Source: Actinomycetota bacterium (GTDB taxonomy: Bacteria > Actinomycetota > Humimicrobiia > Humimicrobiales > Humimicrobiaceae). From it: 35,130 nucleotides of DNA. A model generated the notes under the pieces. It saw nothing but the letters and a program-made list of their open reading frames with translations, searched no databases and had not been told where the DNA came from. The translations under genes were made by a program, and so were the position numbers. Of the stretch, positions 28,348 to 35,130 are shown piece after piece (positions within the stretch are counted from its first letter, which is position 1; every line of letters begins with the position of its first letter). The stretch covers positions 1 through 35,130 of the forward strand of contig DUQM01000091.1 of the NCBI GenBank assembly GCA_012837825.1, written 5' to 3'.

Positions 28348-30774
28348 ATGAATAAAGATAAGAAACCAAAATCCGGGACTACCGGCAATCTTCAGGATAA
28401 AAAAATCAAAAAAATTCTGGAAGATCAGCAAAGCTATGAGAGAAATTATGTAAAAAGCAGGGTTGAAGTATACGGGATACTTGTAATCATGATATCCATA
28501 CTTTTTCTTATCAGCGTATTTGTCCGTGGCGAAACCGGATTTATCCTGAAATATCTAAATTATTTTCTTTCTTATCTGTTCGGAGCAGGAAAATACATAT
28601 TTTCGATTCTGATACTTTTATGGGGAATAAGTTTTTTCTTCAAAAAATTACGATTTCTGAAAATACGTCTGGGTATTGGGTTTACAATTTTTTTTCTGGC
28701 ACTTTTGGGAATACTGTCCAATTCAAATACCCCTGAAAGTCTCTTTGATAAAATATTTTTCACAACCAAAGGCGGAGTCACAGGCTCAGGTATTTATCAC
28801 GGGCTGTTAAAGCTTACGAACAAGGCAGCTGCCCTGACCATACTGATTTTCTTCCTTTTGCTCTCACTGCTTATAATCACAAACATTTCCATAATAGACA
28901 TGTTTAAGAAAATTGCAGCAAAGATAAGGGTTTCAAGGGAAAGAAGAAAAGAAATAAAATATGAAAGCCAGAAAACAGCACTGAAAGACAATTCCCTGAT
29001 TCAGCTGCATCCTGAGAAGGAAGAGCTCAGGGTCAGCTATGGGGATGAAAAGTTTTTATCGGAATCAGGAAAGACAAATAAAAAATCAGATGTTTTAAAG
29101 GATGCACATAAAAAGCAGTTTCCTTTTATAACGGATCATGTAAAGAAAAAGAATTTTTATGATGATTACGATTATCAGGGGGATGAGGACGGGAAAAGTC
29201 CTCTCCTTGACAGTATCAGGGGCCGGTCAGAAGCAACAGGAAAAGCAGAGCAAAAAGAAGAAATCAGGTCCCATGAAAAAAGAACTGAATCCCAGCTGGA
29301 AATGCCTCTGGGCGGGAAAGATGATTCTGATGATTTTTACAGACTGCCTCCGCAAAGTCTTTTAAAAAAATCAAAAATGCTCTCACCTTCCCTGTACAAG
29401 CAGGATATAAAGGAAAATATTATTATATTAAATAATCTTTTCAGGGATTTTAATCTTGCTGTAAAAGTAGCTTCAGTCATAAGAGGTCCGTCTGTGACTT
29501 TATATGAATTATCTATTTCACCCGGCGTAAAAGTACAAAGACTGCTGAGCCTGGAAGATGATTTCTGTGTGGCTCTGGGTTCACCGGATATAAGAATTCT
29601 CACACCTATCCCCGGCAAATCAGCGATTGGGATTGAAGTTCCCAATAAGATAAAAAGCATAGTTACTCTTGGGGATGTTTTTTCACCGGACAGGGAAGAA
29701 ATTTTAAAAAGTCCTTTAAAAGTCCCTCTTGGCAAAAGTCTTTCAGGAGATATAGTAAGTATGGATATAAGAGCCATGCCGCATATACTGATTGCAGGTT
29801 CCACCAATTCCGGAAAAAGTTCATGTATAAACAGCCTGATAATCTCACTGCTCATGAAAGTAAAACCCGGTGAAGTAAAATTTATAATGATAGATCCGAA
29901 AATGGTAGAGTTAAGCATATATAACGGGATACCTCATCTTCTTGCTCCTATTGTTGTAAATCCAAAGAAAGCTTCTGTCGCCCTGTCATGGGCTGTTGAG
30001 GAAATGGAAAACAGATTGAAGATATTATCAGATTATAAATGTAAAAATCTTGAACAGTTCAATCTGGAAGTTGACAAAAACAAATCAAATGATCCCGAAC
30101 TTGTGAAATTGCCTTATATTCTTATCATCATTGACGAACTTGCCGACCTTATGCTTGTTGCTGCTTCTGAAGTAGAAGAAAGCATAAACAGGATAGCCAG
30201 TATGGGAAGAGCTGTAGGGCTTCACCTGGTAATAGCGACACAAAGGCCGTCCGTGGATGTAATAACCGGAGTCATAAAAGCAAACATTCCTTCCAGAGTT
30301 GCTTTTAATGTTGCCTCGAATACAGACTCCAGAGTAATACTTGATATGAGCGGCGCAGAAAAACTTATTGGAAGAGGCGACATGCTTTATCTGCCGGTAT
30401 CAATGAACAGGCCTGAGAGAATACAGGGAGCTTTTGTGACAAGCAGTGAAATAGAAATTGTAACTGATTATATAAAGGACCAGAAGAAAGCTGCACCGGT
30501 AAAAGATATATTTGAATCTGAGATAAAAGCAGAAAAAAGAGAGATGGAAGACGATCCGCTGATTTATGATGCTTTTGAAATTTTTTTGGAATTCGGGCAT
30601 GCATCAGCTTCGCTTCTTCAGAGAAGATTGAGAATAGGATATTCAAGGGCAGCCAGAATAGTTGATCAGCTTGAAAATAAAGGGTTCATAAGCGGATATG
30701 ACGGGGCAAAACCAAGGGAAGTACTTATTTCAAAAGACGACTTTTTAAAATTCAAGGAAGATCTGGGATTATAG
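28348..30774 (+). CDS. ftsK: DNA translocase FtsK/SpoIIIE
   Basis: FtsK pumps chromosome DNA through the septum and activates Xer recombination. The 808-residue protein has hydrophobic membrane segments near 41-59, 68-97, 106-123 and 160-183, a charged linker of low complexity (about 190-345), then the motor with alpha/beta RecA-like parts: Walker A GSTNSGKS at 484-491 and Walker B ILIIIDELADL with Asp596-Glu597, followed by ATQRPSVDVITG. The C-terminal winged-helix gamma domain (about 735-808, ASASLLQRRLRIGYSRAARI) recognises orienting DNA sequences. A T8 run near 28688-28695 leaves the frame intact. Position matches spoIIIE of Bacillus, but no other sporulation gene is seen here. Confidence 0.97.
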   Translation: MNKDKKPKSGTTGNLQDKKIKKILEDQQSYERNYVKSRVEVYGILVIMISILFLISVFVRGETGFILKYLNYFLSYLFGAGKYIFSILILLWGISFFFKKLRFLKIRLGIGFTIFFLALLGILSNSNTPESLFDKIFFTTKGGVTGSGIYHGLLKLTNKAAALTILIFFLLLSLLIITNISIIDMFKKIAAKIRVSRERRKEIKYESQKTALKDNSLIQLHPEKEELRVSYGDEKFLSESGKTNKKSDVLKDAHKKQFPFITDHVKKKNFYDDYDYQGDEDGKSPLLDSIRGRSEATGKAEQKEEIRSHEKRTESQLEMPLGGKDDSDDFYRLPPQSLLKKSKMLSPSLYKQDIKENIIILNNLFRDFNLAVKVASVIRGPSVTLYELSISPGVKVQRLLSLEDDFCVALGSPDIRILTPIPGKSAIGIEVPNKIKSIVTLGDVFSPDREEILKSPLKVPLGKSLSGDIVSMDIRAMPHILIAGSTNSGKSSCINSLIISLLMKVKPGEVKFIMIDPKMVELSIYNGIPHLLAPIVVNPKKASVALSWAVEEMENRLKILSDYKCKNLEQFNLEVDKNKSNDPELVKLPYILIIIDELADLMLVAASEVEESINRIASMGRAVGLHLVIATQRPSVDVITGVIKANIPSRVAFNVASNTDSRVILDMSGAEKLIGRGDMLYLPVSMNRPERIQGAFVTSSEIEIVTDYIKDQKKAAPVKDIFESEIKAEKREMEDDPLIYDAFEIFLEFGHASASLLQRRLRIGYSRAARIVDQLENKGFISGYDGAKPREVLISKDDFLKFKEDLGL

Positions 30775-30778
30775 ACAA

Positions 30779-32059
30779 ATGAAGGCTTCGATTGTCTGCA
30801 TAGGAAGTGAAATAAACCTCGGGCTTATAATTAATACAAACGCCACCTATATAGCACAGAAACTTTCGGAAATAGGCATTGAAAGCAATATTATAATTTC
30901 AGTCAAAGACCTTAAAAGCGATATAAAAGAAGCGACCGGTTTTTGCATTGATCATTCAGATATAATCATTTTAAGCGGAGGTCTTGGTCCTACTGAAGAT
31001 GATCTAACCAGAGATGCTGTTGCCGATCTGCTTGATTTGAAATTAATAAAAAATGATTTGCTGGATGATAAAAGTCTTCGGTTTATAAGAAAAGAAATTA
31101 GTCAGAAATTAAAAAAAAAGCTTCTTAAACAATCCTATATCCCTGAAGGGGCCAGACCTATAATCCCGAACATAGGCAGCGCTTCCGGTTTTGAAGTATT
31201 CCTAAGAGAAAGAAACAAGTGGTTGTTTTCCATTCCGGGAGTTCCCAAAGAAATGAAAGATATGATTGATAATAGCGTAATAAAAAGAATTAAGGATATT
31301 CTGGATTCCAGCAAAGAGAATAATGAAAAAATATTAAAAAAGGTTTTACTGACTACAGGCATCAGTGAAAGCGAAATAGAAGAAAAAATACCTGATATAT
31401 ATAAAACGGCAGCCAGGATGGGTGTTGAAATTGGAATAACGGCATCTCCGGGAATAATAAGACTGATAATTGTATCAAAATCATTATCTGACAAAACAAA
31501 TAATGAAAACGCAGACAGGATAAAAAGTATGCTTGTAGAAAGGCTGGATGAATTTATATATGGAGAAGAAAATAAGCTTATATCAGAATCCTTAAAGGAA
31601 ACAATTATGAAATCCGGCAAAGCAATAACCATTTCTGCCGCTGAATCAATGACCGGAGGACTGATTTCACAGATGATAACAGATGTTTCAGGGAGCTCTC
31701 AGTATTTTAAAGGCGCAGTAATCTCCTATAGCGATTTTTCAAAAATCAAGATACTCGGGATTGAAAAGAAACTATTGAAACAATATGGGGCAGTAAGCGA
31801 ACAGGTCTGCAGGGAAATGGCGCTGAATGTAAAAAAAATATTTGATTCCGATTATTCTGTCAGTATTTCAGGCTTTGCAGGTCCGGAAGCTGATAATAAT
31901 ATCGATAATGTCGGTCTTACATATATAGGTATTGCAATGCCGGACGAAGAGATAAAAGTCTTCAGGCTGAAGTTTATTGGTACAAGAACCGAAATAAAAT
32001 ACAGAGCCTCCCAATTTGCTTTAAACAAGCTGAGGCTGCAGATTCATAAATCAAATTAA
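30779..32059 (+). CDS. cinA: CinA family protein (ADP-ribose pyrophosphatase / NMN deamidase fusion)
   Basis: The protein joins an N-terminal MoCF/COG1058 domain, which hydrolyses ADP-ribose in relatives, to a C-terminal NMN amidohydrolase domain that salvages pyridine nucleotides. SGGLGPTEDDLTRDAV lies at about 65-80, FSIPGVPKEMKDM at about 150-162, and the C-terminal domain has AAESMTGGLISQ (ESMTGG at 289-294), YFKGAVISYS and SISGFAGPEA. The 426 residues are typical of the full-length form. It starts 4 bases after ftsK and its stop shares one base with the thpR start (TAATG). cinA next to recA is a common arrangement and in some bacteria is linked to competence. Confidence 0.95.
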   Translation: MKASIVCIGSEINLGLIINTNATYIAQKLSEIGIESNIIISVKDLKSDIKEATGFCIDHSDIIILSGGLGPTEDDLTRDAVADLLDLKLIKNDLLDDKSLRFIRKEISQKLKKKLLKQSYIPEGARPIIPNIGSASGFEVFLRERNKWLFSIPGVPKEMKDMIDNSVIKRIKDILDSSKENNEKILKKVLLTTGISESEIEEKIPDIYKTAARMGVEIGITASPGIIRLIIVSKSLSDKTNNENADRIKSMLVERLDEFIYGEENKLISESLKETIMKSGKAITISAAESMTGGLISQMITDVSGSSQYFKGAVISYSDFSKIKILGIEKKLLKQYGAVSEQVCREMALNVKKIFDSDYSVSISGFAGPEADNNIDNVGLTYIGIAMPDEEIKVFRLKFIGTRTEIKYRASQFALNKLRLQIHKSN

Positions 32060-32673
32060 TGATAAAAAACAACTTGGACTCATCTGCTTATAACAAAGCT
32101 ATTAATAAAAGGATATTCATCGGCCTGACAGTTCCTGACGGTATTTCCCGTTATTTCCATGATATGATTTCAGCAGTCAGCAGCTCCTATAGCTGTATAA
32201 AGCCGGTTCCTCCTGAAAACATACATCTGACACTGAAATTTCTTGGCAATACTTGTGTCAGCGACATTGATAAAATAAAAAGCCGGCTGAATAATGAATT
32301 AAAAGAAGTTTTTCCTTTTAATTTTGATATTGAAGACAGGATAGATGCTTTTCCCGGATTAAAAAATGCAAGAATAGTTTACGCTGTATTGGGGAATGGA
32401 AAGGAAAAGGTTGAAAGCATATACAAAAAAACCGGTAAAGCGGTTTCCTTCATGAATCTAAAAAAAGAAAATAAAAAATTTATACCCCACATTACAATCG
32501 CCAGGATAAGAGACGGCTTTGACTTCACAAAACTGATACCTGAAATAAAACCGAAGAAATTTATCAGTATCAAATGCGACAGGGTGCTGATATATGAAAG
32601 CATACTGTCAGAGAAAGGAGCAGATTATTTTATAAATAGCGAGATCCGCTTAAAGGACAAAAGAGAGAGATAG
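32059..32673 (+). CDS. thpR: RNA 2',3'-cyclic phosphodiesterase (2H superfamily)
   Basis: ThpR (formerly LigT) opens 2',3'-cyclic phosphates on RNA ends. The two catalytic 2H motifs are HLTL at 56-59 and HITI at 144-147, spaced as usual. RIFIGLTVPDG near the start and PPENIHLTLKFLGN support the family. The 204 residues are slightly longer than average because of about 14 extra residues at the N-terminus; an internal start is possible but no ribosome-binding site favours it. The start overlaps the cinA stop by one base, so the two are coupled. recA follows after 158 bases with its own promoter. Confidence 0.92.
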   Translation: MIKNNLDSSAYNKAINKRIFIGLTVPDGISRYFHDMISAVSSSYSCIKPVPPENIHLTLKFLGNTCVSDIDKIKSRLNNELKEVFPFNFDIEDRIDAFPGLKNARIVYAVLGNGKEKVESIYKKTGKAVSFMNLKKENKKFIPHITIARIRDGFDFTKLIPEIKPKKFISIKCDRVLIYESILSEKGADYFINSEIRLKDKRER

Positions 32674-32755
32674 ATATTTTTAAAAAAACTATGCAAAAAA
32701 ATTAATAAGATAGATGATATAATAAATAAAATATAAAAATATTTTTTATATTTAT

Positions 32756-32771
32756 GAATAAATGTTATAAT
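32756..32771 (+). promoter_or_regulatory. predicted recA promoter (extended -10) with a degenerate LexA-like box
   Basis: TATAAT at 32766-32771 is preceded by TGT, an extended -10; the -35 at 17 bases (TTTTTA) is poor. Transcription would start near 32778. GAATAAATGTTA at 32756-32767 overlaps the -10 and differs at two positions from the Gram-positive LexA core GAAC-RNRY-GTTC; in AT-rich DNA this may be chance. Confidence 0.55.
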
Positions 32772-32831
32772 ATGCAAATGCACATGTAATATCTGTTTTA
32801 ATATCCTGGATTAAAATTTTTAGGAGAAATA

Positions 32832-33851
32832 ATGGAAAAAGAAAAGATTATTGAGAATGCCCTGGCCCAGATTGAAAGAGCATTTGGGAAGGGTTCAATA
32901 ATGAAACTGGGTGATAACGGACCTTTAAAAGATATTGAATATGTTTCTTCCGGTTCGATTGAACTTGATATGGCTCTGGGGATAGGCGGAATACCCAGAG
33001 GAAGAGTAACCGAGATATTCGGTCCTGAATCAAGTGGCAAGACTACCCTTGCTCTCCATATAATAGCAAATGCGCAAAAGGAAGGAGGGGTGGCGGCTTT
33101 TATAGATGCTGAACATGCGCTTGATCCCGGTTACGCAAAAAATCTTGGAGTAAATACTGAAGAACTTCTTCTTTCACAGCCTGACAGCGGCGAACAGGCT
33201 CTTGAAATATGCGAAATACTTTTAAAGAGCGCGGCTCTTGATGTTATCGTTATTGATTCAGTAGCTGCTCTGGTGCCGAGAGCAGAGCTTGAAGGTGAAA
33301 TAGGTGATTCTTTCATAGGGCTGCAGGCAAGGCTGATGTCTCAGGCTTTAAGAAAACTGACAGGGCTTGTAAGCAAAACAAAAACCATAGTTATATTCAT
33401 AAATCAGCTGAGAGAAAAAATAGGTGTAATGTTTGGAAATCCTGAAACCACCCCCGGAGGAAGAGCTCTTAAATTCTATTCATCCGTAAGGCTGGATATC
33501 AGGAAAATTGATTCAATTAAAAACGGGACAGAAATTGTTGGAAACAGGGTCAGGGTAAAAATTGTAAAAAACAAGGTAGCTTCGCCTTTTAAGATTGCTG
33601 AATTTGACATTATGTACGGAAAAGGAATATCCAGAGAGGGAAGCATAGTGGATATAGGAAGTGAACTGGAAGTAATTGCAAGAAGCGGTTCCTGGTATTC
33701 CTATAAGGGAGAACGAATCGGACAGGGAAGAGAAAATGCCAAAATGTTTCTGATGCAGAATCCCAAAATCCTTGATGAAATTGAAAATGATATTAAACAA
33801 ATATACAAAACCAAAAAGACTTCCGCCAGCCAGGATGATTCCAAAATATAA
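32832..33851 (+). CDS. recA: recombinase RecA
   Basis: RecA forms filaments on single-stranded DNA, drives strand exchange and triggers the SOS response. TAGGAG at about 32820-32826 precedes ATG 32832. The 339-residue protein has Walker A GPESSGKT at 64-71, [31 protein letters not shown], the [10 protein letters not shown] stretch, [22 protein letters not shown] (L2 loop; written here in parts: [21 protein letters not shown]) and the C-terminal domain with [18 protein letters not shown]. No intein interrupts it. It has its own promoter and is the last protein gene before the rRNA operon. DprA, its loader in transformation, is encoded near the window start. Confidence 0.98.
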   Translation: MEKEKIIENALAQIERAFGKGSIMKLGDNGPLKDIEYVSSGSIELDMALGIGGIPRGRVTEIFGPESSGKTTLALHIIANAQKEGGVAAFIDAEHALDPGYAKNLGVNTEELLLSQPDSGEQALEICEILLKSAALDVIVIDSVAALVPRAELEGEIGDSFIGLQARLMSQALRKLTGLVSKTKTIVIFINQLREKIGVMFGNPETTPGGRALKFYSSVRLDIRKIDSIKNGTEIVGNRVRVKIVKNKVASPFKIAEFDIMYGKGISREGSIVDIGSELEVIARSGSWYSYKGERIGQGRENAKMFLMQNPKILDEIENDIKQIYKTKKTSASQDDSKI

Positions 33852-33973
33852 GATAAAAAATCATATTTATTATGAATTAATACAACTGCCTGTCTTTATT
33901 GTTTATATCTGTGCGAGTATGCTCTGAGTTTTGTGACAAGCCTCTAAAAATAATATATTTCTTAATCTCCTGA

Positions 33974-33988
33974 AGGAATTTTATTCCT
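33974..33988 (+). terminator. weak hairpin, possible recA terminator
   Basis: AGGAAT at 33974-33979 pairs with ATTCCT at 33983-33988 around TTT, followed by AAAAATTTT. The stem is short and the T-tract poor, so termination here is uncertain. Confidence 0.3.
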
Positions 33989-33998
33989 AAAAATTTTG

Positions 33999-34026
33999 TT
34001 GACTTATATGCCCTGAATGTTATAAT
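33999..34026 (+). promoter_or_regulatory. rRNA operon promoter P1
   Basis: TTGACT at 33999-34004 and TATAAT at 34021-34026 are 16 bases apart, with TGT before the -10. It lies about 200 bases ahead of the 16S start, the usual place for a first rRNA promoter. Confidence 0.75.
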
Positions 34027-34122
34027 TTATAACGCTCTGAATACAGAGTTGCTTATTTGACTTTTTATTTTAATTACTTTCCGGGTCAGTTAAAAATATT
34101 TCAAAAATAAAAAAATATTTTG

Positions 34123-34151
34123 TTGACAGTGAAGTATGGATATGATAGATT
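34123..34151 (+). promoter_or_regulatory. rRNA operon promoter P2
   Basis: A perfect TTGACA at 34123-34128 and TAGATT at 34146-34151 are 17 bases apart, with TGA before the -10. Transcripts would start near 34158, about 67 bases before mature 16S. Confidence 0.75.
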
Positions 34152-34168
34152 ATTCAAGTTTGCTTTTG

Positions 34169-34183
34169 TGTTCTTTGAGAACT
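34169..34183 (+). promoter_or_regulatory. boxA-like antitermination element of the rRNA leader
   Basis: TGTTCTTTGAGAACT resembles the boxA seen in Gram-positive rRNA leaders, where NusB/NusE bind. It also contains the inverted repeat GTTCT-TTG-AGAAC. It lies between P2 and 16S as expected. NusA, a partner in this system, is encoded in the window. Confidence 0.6.
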
Positions 34184-34224
34184 AAATAGTGCGAGGTTCC
34201 AATTCTTAATAATTTCTTTTTAAA

Positions 34225-35130
34225 CTTTTTGAGAGTTTGATCCTGGCTCAGGACTAATGCTGACGGTGTGCATAATACATGCAAGTCGAACGTGCAATAT
34301 GAAAGTAGCAATACTTTTATAAAGCAAGTGGCGAACGGGTGAGTAACGCGTGGATAATCTGCCTTAAAGACTGGAATAACTCTCCGAAAGGAGTGCTAAT
34401 ACCAGATGTTTTATAGTTTTCCATGATAATTATAATAAAGGTAGCCGCAAGGCTTCTGCTTTAAGATGAGTCCGCGTCCTATTAGCTTGTTGGTGGGGTA
34501 ATGGCCTACCAAGGCTATGATGGGTAGCCGGTCTGAGAGGATGAACGGCCACACTGGGACTGAGATACGGCCCAGACTCCTACGGGAGGCAGCAGTAGGG
34601 AATATTGCGCAATGGGCGAAAGCCTGACGCAGCGACACCGTGTGTAGGATGAAGGTCTTCGGATTGTAAACTACTGTCAGTTGAAGACGAAGGCAGTAGA
34701 GTTAAGAGCTCGAATGCTGACGGTACTCAATTAGGAAGTCTCGGCTAACTCCGTGCCAGCAGCCGCGGTAAGACGGAGGAGGCAAGCATTGTCCGGAATT
34801 ATTGGGCGTAAAGAACACGTAGGCGGTTTGTCAAGTCATATGTGAAAACCTTGGGCTTAACTTAAGGATTGCATGTGATACTGGCAAACTAGAGTATAGT
34901 AGAGGAAAGCGGAATTCCTGGTGTAGCGGTGAAATGCGCAGATATCAGGAAGAACACCAGTGGCGAAAGCGGCTTTCTGGACTGTTACTGACGCTGAGGT
35001 GTGAAAGCTAGGGGAGCGAACAGGATTAGATACCCTGGTAGTCCTAGCCGTAAACGATGGACACTAGGTGGGGGGAGTTATCGACGCTCTCTGTGCCGAA
35101 GCTAACGCATTAAGTGTCCCGCCTGGGGAG
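34225..35130 (+). rRNA. rrs: 16S ribosomal RNA, 5' part (cut by window edge)
   Basis: AGAGTTTGATCCTGGCTCAG at 34232-34251 marks the 5' end; by comparison with Escherichia numbering the mature RNA should begin near 34225. ACTCCTACGGGAGGCAGCAG, GTGCCAGCAGCCGCGGTAA at 34753-34771, GTGTAGCGGTGAAATGCG and ATTAGATACCCTGGTAGTCC near 35025 follow in order. The window ends at about Escherichia position 890, so roughly 60 percent of the gene is present. The stretch GGACTAATGCTGACGGTGTG differs from the common GAACGCTGGCGGCGTG by transitions toward A/T. The lineage is not one I can name with confidence. It lies directly behind recA on the same strand. Confidence 0.98.

Larger units (their letters stand above)
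33852..34224 (+). other. 373-base intergenic region between recA and 16S rRNA
   Basis: It holds no gene or tRNA that I can see. It contains a weak hairpin after recA (33974-33988), two rRNA promoters, a small CTCTG/CAGAG hairpin at 34035-34048 just after the first promoter's start, and a boxA-like element. The rest is AT-rich without visible structure. Confidence 0.8.

Noticed and set aside
29159-29365. + strand open frame of 68 codons inside ftsK
   Set aside because: It is an out-of-frame shadow of the lysine-rich FtsK linker.

Overview
The window is low-GC bacterial DNA whose features all lie on the + strand. It holds 29 protein genes and the first ~900 bases of a 16S rRNA gene. I see no mobile element, CRISPR array, tRNA or anomalous island. 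It is a housekeeping supercluster. The gene order (dprA, xer recombinase, rpsB-tsf-pyrH-frr-uppS, rseP-ispG-proS, nusA-infB-rbfA-nrnA-truB-ribF-rpsO-pnp, M16 peptidase-dapB-dapA-RNase J-ftsK, cinA-thpR-recA) closely follows the smf-to-recA stretch known from Bacillus and relatives, but without sporulation or flagellar genes. RNase J, RecD2 and a Gram-positive-like boxA before 16S fit that. The 16S 5' domain departs from the usual bacterial consensus, so I leave the phylum open (an uncultured, Firmicutes-related or deep-branching low-GC lineage is possible).

Layout. 1-4103: competence/recombination genes (comM, dprA, an unrecognised small basic protein, a tyrosine recombinase). 4104-10026: a promoter and structured leader start the ribosomal/translation genes rpsB and tsf, then pyrH, frr, uppS, rseP and ispG. 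10027-13965: proS and recD2. 13966-23607: nusA promoter and attenuator-like hairpin, then nusA, infB, rbfA, nrnA, truB, ribF, rpsO and pnp (transcription/translation/RNA turnover). 23608-28323: M16 peptidase, dapB, dapA, RNase J. 28324-33851: ftsK, cinA, thpR, recA. 33852-35130: tandem rRNA promoters, boxA and the 16S gene, cut by the right edge.

The genes serve ribosome assembly and translation, mRNA decay (PNPase, RNase J, NrnA), cell-wall precursors (UppS lipid carrier, lysine/diaminopimelate steps), isoprenoids, and chromosome processing (Xer, FtsK, RecA, RecD2, DprA, ComM). Usual neighbours cdsA, dxr, polC, rimP, ylxR and the L7Ae-like gene are not present here.

The points most worth a second look are: truB is split in two frames at a T9 run that forms a canonical U_UUU_UUA -1 slippery site followed by an inverted repeat; uppS has its likely 5' end out of frame across a T8 run; structured leaders precede rpsB, nusA and possibly rpsO; and an rRNA operon sits directly behind recA. 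A sequencing/assembly homopolymer error is the main competing explanation for the two frame breaks.
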